Below, piece by piece: positions 11,014 to 21,304 of a DNA stretch of 64,000 nucleotides. The notes beneath the pieces were generated by a model. That model was given only the letters and a program-made list of their open reading frames with translations, was not told the origin of the DNA and searched no databases. The first letter of the stretch is position 1; every line of letters starts with the position of its first letter. The position numbers and the translations under genes were made by a program. Origin of the DNA: Desarmillaria ectypa (Eukaryota > Basidiomycota > Agaricomycetes > Agaricales > Physalacriaceae); the NCBI GenBank assembly GCA_030407005.1, contig JAUDYN010000008.1:2232001-2296000 (forward strand), given 5' to 3'.

Positions 11014-14000
11014 ATGTCTGGCGCAACTTCTGAACTTGAGCCCGTCGTCGATGCAGACAGTGAAGATGACATCGACTGGGAGGAAGTCGAAGTCGAAGCA
11101 CAGCCCGAACCGGAGCGACACATAGAAATCACGCTACACGAGCGACCCAAGTCAAAGGACCAGGTCAAGTCAGTCCTTCCGTTTTCTTGTTGGCAAACGC
11201 CTTTCTCAGTCACCGTGATTCTACAGGAAGAAAGGAATATCGCATGCAGAACGAGTTCTCCGAATCAATTGCCACAAAATTCATACTGTATCTCTTTTTG
11301 CGAACGCGTGGGTCAGGAATAAGTGGCTTAATGATGAGCTTCTTCATGTACGTCGTAATTCCTTGCCTTCGGAATGAAATTTCATTTGTTTCCAGGCCCG
11401 GCTCATGTCCTTCGTCCCTATGCCCATTCAAACTTCCTTCGCTATGATTCACAAGTCTCGTGTACCACACCAATCGAAGCGTGGTCGAATGTTCGAGAAT
11501 TCCCTCGATACTCTTGTAAAGTGGTGGTACGAGTCCTTCTTTGAGGTCCTCCCTGAGGGACACATACGAAACCGGACGTTTGATTTCGTTCAGAGACGTA
11601 TGCCGCTGGATGCTCAAACACAAGTCGCAGAGGAGTGCCTCTTAGATACAGAGACGCTGCGAGATATCCTCGACGATGATGGCGAACGCATCAAGAGTCC
11701 GAAGAGTCTTATGAAGCATGCATTGATGCAGTGCGGGTCGCGAGATACGGGGGCACAACTGTTTACGGCACTCTGTAGGGGCCTAGGGTTACCGGCGAGG
11801 CTTGTTGTGAGCTTGCAGAGTGTGCCGTGGCAGGCAACAGTTGGGAAGCCTAAACCTAAATACGATAAGAAGAAGAATAGCCAGGTGAAAGGTCCTGAGG
11901 ATGGGGAACGCGAAGACGAGACACCAATAGCGTCAACGTCTGCCTCGAGCTTGAATGGCCTGACGTTCAAGGGTGAAGGGCAGAGGCTAGATGGCGCTCC
12001 CGTCGGAAAAAGTGACAAGGCGAAAGGAAAGGAAAAGGCTAAACCAACGGTCAAACTGCGCAAGACCAAGAGTAGGGGCGACGTTCTTGGTGCAGCCGCA
12101 ACCAGGAAAGAAGGTATGAATCCTGTTTTCCTTGACTAATATCTACAAAACACATGTTTTTTCCTAGACCCTACCTCCACTCCGCCGGTATTCTGGACGG
12201 AAGTCTTCTCGCGGCCTGATGGTCGATGGATACCAGTCGACCCTCTCCGCGCCATTGTCAACAAACGGAATGCTTTTGATCCCACGGGAATATCGCAGCA
12301 GAATCGGCTAGTATACGTTTTGGCTATTGAAGAGGACGGGTATGCTAGGGATGTGACAAGAAAGTATGCTAGACAGTATGGCGCCAAGGTGGCAAAGGTT
12401 CAGGGTGGTGCCGTGGTTGGGGGAGGTGGAAAAGGAAGAGAAGCGTGGTGGGAGAGGGTCGTTAGTACGGTAACGAGGCCGTATCGACTCGTAGGTTTTT
12501 TCCCTTTTCATTTCGACTACTAATCATGTCCATGGACGTTTTACAGAACCGCGACGACGTGGAGGATGTCGAGTTGGAATCAGCGCAGATCAGGGAAGGT
12601 ATGCCAACGACGATTGCTGGGTTCAAAGACCATCCATTGTCAGTTTCACTACTTTATCTAAAGCGTCTGGGTACCATCTAACTTTGTTATTATATAGGTA
12701 TGTTCTAACAAGACACCTGAAGCAAACAGAAGCCATCCATCCGCCGCCCCCTGACACGCCTGAGTTGGGTAAATTCAGAGGGGAGCCGGTATATCCTCGG
12801 TCGTCGGTCGTTTCCTTGAAGACGGCGGAGAATTGGCTGAGAAGCGAAGGGAGGTCGGTTCGGGAAGGTGTCCAGCCCATGAAGATGGTAAAGTCACGCC
12901 CAGGGACTATTGGAAGGATGAGGGAGCTTGAGATTCTCAAGGACAGCCTGAGGGAAGCCGGAGAGACGGCCGACGATCAAGCTCGGGTCATGCATGGCTT
13001 GTATGCGCGAAGCCAGACTGAACTGTACGTCCCCAAACCCGTGGTTGATGTGAGTTTGTCCGGCCCCTACTCGATTAAAGAATTTCCATTGAATTGTACC
13101 CCCATAGGGCAAAGTTCCCAAGAACGATTTTGGCAACATCGATCTATACGTGCCTACGATGCTTCCTCAGGGTGCCGTATACGTCCCTTGTCAGTCCCCC
13201 TTCCTTCAATTTAACGTTAAACTGACGCGGTCATCGCAGTTAAGGGTGTCCAGAAAATTGCCAAAAAGCTTGGTTTAGATTACGCCGAGGCGGTCGTGCG
13301 TATTCCTCTTCCGATCTTGCACCTTGAAGGCTCATTCATATATATACTATCAGACAGGCTTCGAATTTAAGAAACGCCGCGCGTTTCCGGTACTAGAGGG
13401 CGTAGTTATCGCTGCAGAGAACAAGCAAGTTCTGTTAGATGTGCGTTCTCATGCCCTTATCTCGTCTCCTTACTCAATACGAGGTCTAGGCCTATTGGGA
13501 ATCGGAGCAAGACGCGCAAGAGAAGGCGCGAGTGAAGCGAGAAGAAAAGGCTATCAAAAGGTGGACAAGGCTGATCCATGGGCTGCGAATCCGGCAGAGG
13601 CTGCAGGAGCAGTATGCTGGACGCGGAGAGGATAAGGCCACGGAGAAGGAGGATGAAGAGGTATGGACTCCGAGGTTTTTGCAAATTCGTATGGATCCCT
13701 GATACTCACTTGTCAGAAACAACCCAAGCAAGGCAGTGCGGGAGGAGGATTCCTCATGGGCGCTGATGATGTCGTTCAAGCGTTTCACCTTCCCAAGGCC
13801 CCGCATCTTGATATAGATCTAGAGTCCGATCTGGTAGCCTCTACCGTGCAGAATCTACTTTCAGAAGAAGGTCCTGAGAACAAAAAGTTTGAGCTGGAAA
13901 CCATGGACGTGGATTCCGATTTGGACGAGGCCCTGGTTGTGGCAAGTACCACGAGCCACACTCCCAAAACCATGCGTGAATTGGCGGAGGATGCTGCGCA

Positions 14001-14325
14001 GTTGCGGGTGGTGGACAATGAGGATGAAGAGGAATGGGTAGCTGAAGAGGAAGCGGATCCGCCCAAGAAAGAGGGAAAAGGGAAAGGGAAAGGAAAAGAT
14101 TCGACCGCACCTAGGAAAAGGGGAGGCAAAGCTAAACGGCGAAAGAGGGGCAGGGATCTCGATGAAAGTGAGGATGAAAGTAAGAGTAAGGCGTCGCCCG
14201 CGAAGAGGGGGAAAACTGTGGCGCCGTCGACGAGAACATTGCGCCCGCGTGCTTCGAAGAGCAGAGTAGAGATTGAGGAGGAGATGGCACAGGAGCATGC
14301 GATTAGACTTGCTATTGGAGAGTAA
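11014..14325 (+). CDS. RAD4: DNA damage recognition protein RAD4/XPC homologue
   Basis: Recognises helix-distorting lesions in nucleotide excision repair as part of the Rad4-Rad23 (XPC-HR23B) complex in the nucleus. The acidic start (MSGATSELEPVVDADSEDDI) is followed over several short introns by a transglutaminase-like fold (LFTALCRGLGLPARLVVSLQ), then the beta-hairpin domains: BHD1 near 12600-12900 (IAGFKDHPLYVLTRHL), BHD2 (LYVPKPVVDGK), and BHD3 (NDFGNIDLYVPTMLPQGAVY; FEFKKRRAFPVLEGVV). The C-terminus is an acidic and lysine-rich tail with KGKGKGKG and KRRKRGR stretches, likely nuclear localisation signals. Stop at 14323-14325. No frame break is needed. The downstream SMN-like gene is convergent. 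Confidence 0.9.
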
Positions 14326-14849
14326 TATTATTTCAGAGGTGTCAGCGTAATAGATGCAAGTCAGCGATGTTCGCTGCTTTACAGAGCCGCCTTGCTACTC
14401 AATCAGTGCTGTAGGGTAGGAATGTACTCGAGTATGTATCACTTGATGGTATATACGATGCTAAGTTGCTCAGAGGCACGAGGAAAGGATCCGTGATGAT
14501 AACATTTGCAGAGCCCGAGTGCTGAGCGTTGTAGCTGTAGTATCAAAGACAGAGACCGTAATTAAATCGCTGAGTACTATCTCGTACAAGGGACATTTCC
14601 ACTGTAATCCGCCAAATCAGTGTCCAGCTCTCTCTTCATCGCCGCTCGTCTTCCTCGTCTCATCTTCCAGAAAACTAACCAAGAAACTCCGGTTCTGAGC
14701 AGCCAAGGAGGAGAAGAATATATAAACTCGTCTGTAGCCTACAAAAGGTAGATCGCACTAGATCAATCATTGAAGCGTGCATGATGGAAAGGATTAGGAA
14801 TGGTTGTTTCGATATCGGCTCTGTAGCGATACGGGACCATACACACGTC
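14326..14849. other. 3' ends of RAD4 and the SMN-like gene (convergent)
   Basis: A 524-bp spacer between two convergent stops. It should hold both 3' UTRs. No coding frame or repeat was recognised. Confidence 0.5.
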
Positions 14850-15554
14850 TCATCGTTGGGTGCTGATGAAATCCTCTTCGACTTGGTCCCCACCTTCATC
14901 CTCCTCGACCCCCTCCTCCTCATCCTGCTGAGCAGCCTGTCTCCGATGCTAAGGTCACTATCAATCAACACACGCACACAAACGAAAAACAATTAGCCAA
15001 ACTGACATGATACACCGCCGTCCAGTACCCAGCCCAGTACATCGCAGTCATCGCATTCTGAAAAGCCTCATCTTGGGACACGGCGACCAAGGATGGATCG
15101 TGCGAAGGAACAAGGTTGAGCGGTTTTGAGTCTTTGGGTGCGGTCTTGGGGTTGTCATCGTCCGGTGGGACGTTATGTCGCCTATAAAGTCGCGTTTAGT
15201 TGGCATGAAAGAAAAAGAAGAGATTCGGACGCACAGAGCTGACTCTGTGGGTTCGTCTTTCCAACGCTTGTCATCTCCACCATGGCATGCCTGGTTGAAA
15301 AGGTAAGTTGATGAAAGAGTTGGAATACCATAACGCACAGCATACTCTTCATTTGCAACAGCCCAAGCGTCAATCAGAGCCGAGTCGTCCCAGATGTCGT
15401 CGTGTGTGAGCTCCCTACTCTCTTGTTCACGGCGGTCGCGATTCCGATTTCGTTGATTTCTATTATTATTATGATTCGTCTTGCGTTTCTTGGCCGGCGG
15501 GGGCTGGGAAGTTGGGGTAGACGCGATGTCATCGTAAGAAACGACAGGCCTCAT
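14850..15554 (-). CDS. Survival motor neuron (SMN)-like protein
   Basis: The core of the SMN complex, which loads Sm proteins onto spliceosomal snRNAs. The start is at 15554. Near the N-terminus is a basic KKRKTNHNNNRNQRNRNRDR stretch, then the Gemin2-binding motif (DDIWDDSALIDAWAVANEEY), followed across an intron by GGDDKRWKDEPTESAL. A later exon carries the C-terminal YG-box-like self-association motif (AMTAMYWAGYWTAVYH). The last exon adds an acidic tail ending DFISTQR. The Tudor domain of animal SMN is absent, as in small fungal SMNs. Three introns of about 50-60 nt join in frame. The length, roughly 150 residues, fits fungal family members. Confidence 0.82.
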
Positions 15555-15957
15555 GAGTCACGTCACAGTCACAAGAACCTTCGGGGATCGTATATCCGAA
15601 ATCAAAAGCCATGTGTTCCGGTAACCCAGCTCTTCCATCGCGGTTCAGAAAAAAAACCGGAGGAAAAGAAGAGGGAAAAAAAAAAAAAAAAAAAAGCCGC
15701 CAATGGCCCGCTCGCTCGGGAATCGGGGAATGGATTCGGAGTCGGCGATGTGGGGGGGTAGAAAGGGCGTTACATGAAACAGAGTACTTGCAATTGCTTG
15801 GATGGAAGGTTATGTGGCAACGACTTGTGCATAGTATGTGGGCAATGCGAAGATTGTATCCGACTGTGAATCACTATGAGAAGAGACGGGTTCGACATTG
15901 ACTGGCCTCCATTACATACCAAATATTTGATCGGCGTAGTGGTACAGATATTTTTAT
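15555..15957. other. Spacer between TRM61 and the SMN-like gene, with A20 run
   Basis: A 403-bp spacer between two minus-strand genes. It should hold the SMN-like promoter and the TRM61 3' UTR. An uninterrupted run of 20 A lies at 15676-15695 within a purine-rich stretch; on the coding strand this is a poly(T) tract about 120 bp upstream of the SMN-like start, a common fungal promoter feature. Confidence 0.55.
15676..15695. repeat. A20 homopolymer (T20 upstream of the SMN-like gene)
   Basis: Twenty consecutive A on the plus strand, preceded by GAAAAGAAGAGGG. It could act as a nucleosome-excluding poly(dA:dT) element or be a slippage-prone tract. Confidence 0.7.
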
Positions 15958-17340
15958 TTAATGATGAAGTGATATGTCAGGTAAAAGGCAGGCAAACGTC
16001 AGGTAAGACGTATGCCCTCTCACCTCCGACATCACCTTCGACACGCTAAACTTGTTGTTCGGTGCTGCGAGATCTTGTGGGATCTCGTCTGTTCTTACGG
16101 AGATCTCTTCCGTGACGTCGTCCGTCTTGGCACGCTTTACCTCGAGCTCATCAGGGTCCGCTGAGTCATCTTCTCGTTTCCGCTTAGTGCGTTGGCCCTG
16201 GGCAATTTGTTTGAGGCGCTTTTCTTCGCGCCTGAGTTCTGCGCGTTTGAGCTTTTCAGCTGCGTCATGGATGGAAGGGAGGGCGGGGATCTGTGAAACG
16301 TCGTGCGGACGAAGAAGAGTTTCGTACATGGTTATGTCTGGGTGCAATAAATGAAGCATTGAAAGGATGAATGTAAATGAAATGCTTACCGGTGAAGCCG
16401 GCATCGTTGAGAGCACTTACGGTGCGTAGGACCTGTTCCATGCATGGACTGAAGCAACATATTCGGGTGATAGAGTCTTTCTGTGTACATGATGAGATGA
16501 GAGATCTAGGGTTTGAGGGAACGCACCCGAAGAGCCTTCTTTGCATGCTCAATGGCGTCCCATGGGGCTGGGATATCAAGGAATACTAATATAAATCAGG
16601 ACCTAGGTAGATTAGGGTTAAACGGGATCTTACAGCTATCAGCGGTGTCCGTTACGGTGAAGCCGTCCTTGCAAACGTTGCGGTGAGTGAGGGTGACGAC
16701 GTCGAGGAGACCATGACGAGTGAACTCATCCCTGAGCGACGATAAGCGGAGGTAGCGAAAGGGAAGAAAAAAGCTCACCTAGCTTTAGCGACCCTGGCCT
16801 CGTGGAACTCGTATGACCACAGATGGCCGGCAGAACCAACGGAGCGTATAACGGAGTGGGAGAATGATGCTGAGCCAGTTCCTTACGGAGGATACGATTA
16901 GTACGTGTACCTGGAGAAGAGAGAAAAAGGCAAGATTGGCCAAGTCACAAGACTGGCTTACCTGCCTCAATGACTCGGCTGCCACGCTGGATGTTTAGCT
17001 GCGAAGTGATGAACGCGATGTCGGCGAGATAAAGAATTTGGGTTCTGTGAGGGAGCGCCATTGTCCACAGCTCAGGTGTTGGTCGTAGTAGGTGGATAAA
17101 TCCTTTGCCGCTAGGTGCGCCGACCTTGGAACCATAGGGGACATCGATAAAGTCGTTGTGTCGATAGTTACCGAATCTGCTGTTAAAATCCTTGCCGGGT
17201 ATTATGACGAGTGGCTGAAGGAGGTCTCGAGTCTACAAATGTTATGATAAAGAAAATAAAAAGTTGAAGATAAAAAGGTAACTCACAAGCCAAACAATGA
17301 TAATATCACCAGCTGCTATGGTTCGAGCATTTGACCACAT
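15958..17340 (-). CDS. TRM61: tRNA (adenine-58-N1)-methyltransferase catalytic subunit TRM61
   Basis: Makes m1A58 in tRNA, including initiator tRNA-Met, as the SAM-binding partner of TRM6 in the nucleus. The start at 17340 (MWSNARTIAAGDIIIVWL) matches the family N-terminus. The order is then PYGSKVGAPSGKGFIHLLRPTPELWTMALPHRTQILY (split by an intron), the SAM motif EAGTGSASFSHSVIRSVG, the post-I acidic region YEFHEARVAKARDEF, FLDIPAPW-type sequence and CCFSPCMEQVLRTVSALNDAG, ending with VRGHTSYLTFACLLP. A charged, lysine-rich insert (QRTKRKREDDSADPDELE) lies before the C-terminus, as in fungal relatives. About six short introns join in frame. Divergent from the PAS gene. Confidence 0.9.
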
Positions 17341-17676
17341 CGTGGGCAAGATGAACAGCGGATCTGACCAAGATTTAACTCGATCTCGAGATCGCCGAAT
17401 TTGCCCGTATGTATTGAAATGAGCGACTCTTACTTGGGTCACCTTCGAGGGTACGTGTACCCAAGAGGACGTACTTAAAACAGTTAATACGTATTATAAA
17501 TTATCCGTGATTTATTATAAACTTTTTTCTCCATCAACAGCTCTTTTGATCCTGCCCTCATGAGGTCCTGCACCAGCCTGCCACCAGCCTGATGCGTCAA
17601 TCCGATTCGTTCGGTACCTTGTTTCTTGCCTACCACCGCCATTATATATCCATCGCCCATGTCTTTCTAGGGTGCC
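17341..17676. promoter_or_regulatory. Shared divergent promoter, TRM61 / PAS gene
   Basis: 336 bp between two divergent starts. It is AT-rich near 17490-17530 (TAATACGTATTATAAATT and TTTATTATAAAC) and must carry both promoters. It contains the near-direct repeat CACCAGCCTGCCACCAGCCTG at 17571-17591. No specific factor site is claimed. Confidence 0.5.
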
Positions 17677-19059
17677 ATGGACCAGAACACTCCTTGTTAT
17701 TCCTTTAGTCCGTATTGTTTCCGTTCACCCTCTACCCTTTTCTGACCCTTTCTCTATTATAGTCGGCATAGTCGATTTCTCGCAAGAGGTTAGTCGCTTT
17801 GGGAGTCAATGCCGGGTTCAGTCTACTCACCACTCCTAACAGGCAAAGTGGCTCTACATGACCGACTCGGTCGTCGAGCTCTTGGGTAAGTCCAACTCTT
17901 CGTCCTTTCTCCGTCGTCCAACAATCCATACTTTCACAGGCTACGAACCACACGAACTTTATGGTCACCCTTCGCTCGAGCTCGTACATCCAGATGAAGT
18001 GAACCGAGTTCGCAAACTGCATCAGTCCGTTTCGCGGTTTGCATGCTCCCCTTGCCGCCTAACGCCCACCCCACAGCGACACCATCAAGGCCGACAAGGC
18101 TGCAGTCCTCGTCTATCTCCGTATGAAGCACAAGGATCCTTACAAGGGTTATGTTTTATGTGGTGTAGTTAGTCTCTCTCTCTTATTCTAACTCGTTGTT
18201 TTTCTCTCTTTAACTTTACCCGTAGTCACGGTCAGTTCTTCGACCGCAGTGACGCCCCCCTCTGCTGACCCGCCCAACAGTACAGTCGTCCACAATGTCC
18301 TCGTCGGGAGCGTCTCCTTTGCAAGTCCTGGCGCTAAAGCCCTTCACAACGCCTCTACAGCTCAAGAAATAACCGTTATAAGCCCAGCAGCAGAGAACTT
18401 TCAATTCCGCGTACGTCCGCCCGCTTAATCTTGCCGATTTACTAATTTGCGAGCAGCGGTGGAATGACCCTTCCCCGATGCCTCCCTCCCCACCACCGTT
18501 CTCCACCCCGCCTCAAACTCCTGCCGACCCGATATCATACGAGCATCTCCCATCCCAATCTTTCCGCACAGCCCTCATCCTCAACCGTTTCTCACTCCGC
18601 TGCACCATACAATACTGCTCCAACGACCTTCTCATAGAGAGCACTGAAGCTATCGGCAGGAGTTTCTTTGACTACGTCTCGAGGAGGGACGAAGCGATCG
18701 TCACCAGCTGGATCGACGTTATCAAGACCTGGGGTGTTAACGAGCGCGGTCAGCCGAGTGATGGCGGATTCGGATTTGGCAAGTTTGCACTGTTGGCAGA
18801 AGCGAGGGAGTCCGAGTGAGTCCCGTAGCATATATGATTCGGTTCAACCCTCATCAGCTCCAGGCCCCGACAAGAACCACCGAATGCATCCAGACATCAT
18901 AAACACGGAACTAACAAGTCTCGCTCTTCGAAACGGAGCAGCCAGACACCGAGAAAGTCCCCGCACCAACCAGAAGTGTTGCAGGGGACAATCTCAGTCG
19001 ACGCTATTTTCTCTGCCCATTCAGATGGTTTGATGGTCATTCTCAGAAGGGCGTCGTAA
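17677..19059 (+). CDS. PAS-domain protein, about 340 aa
   Basis: A predicted sensor or regulator built around an N-terminal PAS domain. Joining exons gives MDQNTPCYSF, IGIVDFSQE, AKWLYMTDSVVELLG, then YEPHELYGHPSLELVHPDE and a segment ending RMKHKDPYKGYVLCGV. The middle holds a proline-rich linker (PSPMPPSPPPFSTPPQTP) and a second, weaker PAS-like stretch (SLRCTIQYCSNDLLIESTEA; SFFDYVSRRDE). A last intron (GTGAGT..TCAG, starting near 18816) leads to an Arg/Lys/Ser-rich, likely nuclear, stretch and the end SVDAIFSAHSDGLMVILRRAS; stop 19057-19059. Without that splice the frame would stop at 18817. There is no LOV cysteine motif (NCRFLQ), zinc finger or kinase domain, so it is not a White Collar photoreceptor. 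Its ligand and partner are unknown. Confidence 0.75.
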
Positions 19060-21304
19060 AGGTCATTTTTGTATACTGTATTATTACCTAGATCTTGCCA
19101 ACCTATACCTATATGTATCTCCTTCCCTTCCTTTTTCCCATGCCTCCTTCGCAGGGTCCTCCTCCCCTTAAAATTATGAGCAGATTCAGAATCTATATTG
19201 GCCCTGATCAGTTACCGCAGGTTGGCGGAACTTTTTTCCAACTTGGACAAAAGGGATCTCAAGCGTGACTGTGTATTTTTGGAGCCTCTTACTGCTTGGC
19301 CTTGGCACATTATTTTTCACCAACGATAAACCGTTCAAACTTGGTGGCATGTAGCCAGAATTTGTGCTCAATTTCTACGTTCTGCGGTCCCTCCAAAACA
19401 CTCACCTGCCCTCCTCATTCGAAGCCACGTTCCTTGCTGTCGCGTCAAACATCTTCGAAAGGTTGCTTGTCCCTGATGAGACGCTGGTCTTTTAACTTGG
19501 ACTTTTGTGTACAAGTCCCTGGAAACCCTCTCGCATACTCCCCAGAAGCTTGAGGAGACCAGGGTATCCTGCTGAACGTTTTTACTGTCGCAAGGCTTCG
19601 CTAATTGCTACTGTCCCTGCATCCATGCCGTATCGCGGCTGCTAGACCTTCATCGAACTTTGGTGCTCCCGTTCTTGTTATTGCGATCATCTTTTCCAGT
19701 GATGTTCAGGGGCGTGTTGTGTTAAGCATTTCAAGGCCGGAGCACTTGCGATGCCCTTTTCAGCCTCCGTTTGGAAATTTCACTGCTTGAGTTTGAGTCT
19801 GTTACATGACTAGCCCAGAGCTATTGACGTCCCGCATCCGAGTGACTCACTGTTCGCGCCATCAAAGAGCCAGGGAACTGTGAACCTCTGGGATTGATGA
19901 TCATGCCTGGTCTGCAGCTTTGACATCGGAGACACGGGTGGCGCGTACCTTCATCACTTACCAGCACTGCAAGTGAGAGAAGCACGTTATGATGAGTTTG
20001 TACTGCATAGCATCTCGTGGCCCATGAGGCGTCCGTCGAAGATGTTACAGCCACACGATAGACTTCTATGTGTCTGCGGAGCACCCTGCAAGCCACCCTT
20101 TCCATCCAAGCCGAGATTTTGAACGTCTTGTCACCAACCGCAGCGGTAAATATCGAAACAATCATTAATCTGAGCTCCAGATTCACACACGTATCTTTTA
20201 CCGGACCGGTGATCTAGTTCAACTTACATGTGCTGTGGTATTCTCCGAAGATTTTCCTCGTGTGTGGACATGAGCAATGTGATTGTCGTTGACGGGCTGC
20301 AGTGTCATGAATGAATGATATGTTACTTGCCGTAGCAATCTTCTATCTCCGGTACGTGCGCGTGCGTCTCACGGAGACGCGAAAAGCTCCAGTGAACGGG
20401 CTCTCCCTGGCCACACGTGGGGTTGATATTCGATGGTCGCCGTAGAGAGTGATATGTACACGTAGTTCGTCGATAGGCTGTTAGACCATAACGGTCAGAT
20501 ATTTCCGTAGATGGAATGTGGGATAGTCTGTTGGAAAGCTCCGTCGCTAGAGTAGACAGGCCTCGAGGAGATAAATGATGCAACAAGAGACAGCTTGGAT
20601 ACACCCTGGGTTGTCCGGACGGTCGGTCTCGACAACGTCGCACGTAGAATACCAGTTGGAGGTCAAGTGGAAGTTTACTTGTCGGAGTCACCCGGTGCCG
20701 CACGAATGACATCGCTGCTGTGACTAACCGGCTCAACCTCAATGTTTATTCACCGTAACACCTAGATTCATCACCATCCAGTCGGGAAAAGGGCGGAGGA
20801 TCATCCCGGTAAAAATATATGGAGCCGCTGATCTGAAATGCAAAGGATTTACCGTTGCCGACATGGATGTCAGGGGATCAAAGCGGTAAAGAAAAAACTG
20901 AATAAGACCTTTTTAACTTTGAGTTATGGAGCCGCAGGAGTTACTGGTAGGCCGTGATGGGTCGGTTAGGACCGTCCAGACGGGAGTTTCCGAGTTGCAA
21001 CGCAGCTGAGTAAGGCCGAAGCTGACTAAATCACAGAGTCTAGAGTAGATGAAGCGATTGTTACAAGTATTGCCTTGAGGGGGAAAAAAGTTGCAAAGGG
21101 TGGGATACGGCAGGCAACCAACGGGCAACTACTTCGGCATTTTCCGCAGATTTGCATCACCTGATAGCACCGCCACCGATCCTCACGTATTAGATCCTAA
21201 TTTCGATCTTCTGTTGTTTCCATCTCAGCGCTTACTCGCCTACTCATTTCTACCTCAGTGCTTCTCATTCTACGTGTATTGTGATTCAAAAAAACAACAA
21301 AAAC
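19060..21304. other. 2.2-kb gap without a recognised gene
   Basis: Between the PAS gene and AMP deaminase, both on plus. Minus-strand open frames of 121 and 139 codons (19821-20186, 20323-20742) match no family I know and show no clear splice pattern, so I do not call them. The right end holds the AMP deaminase leader. Confidence 0.4.

Noticed and set aside
20323..20742. 139-codon minus-strand frame
   Set aside because: Low-complexity Arg/Ser composition, no domain, no splice pattern with the neighbouring 19821-20186 frame.
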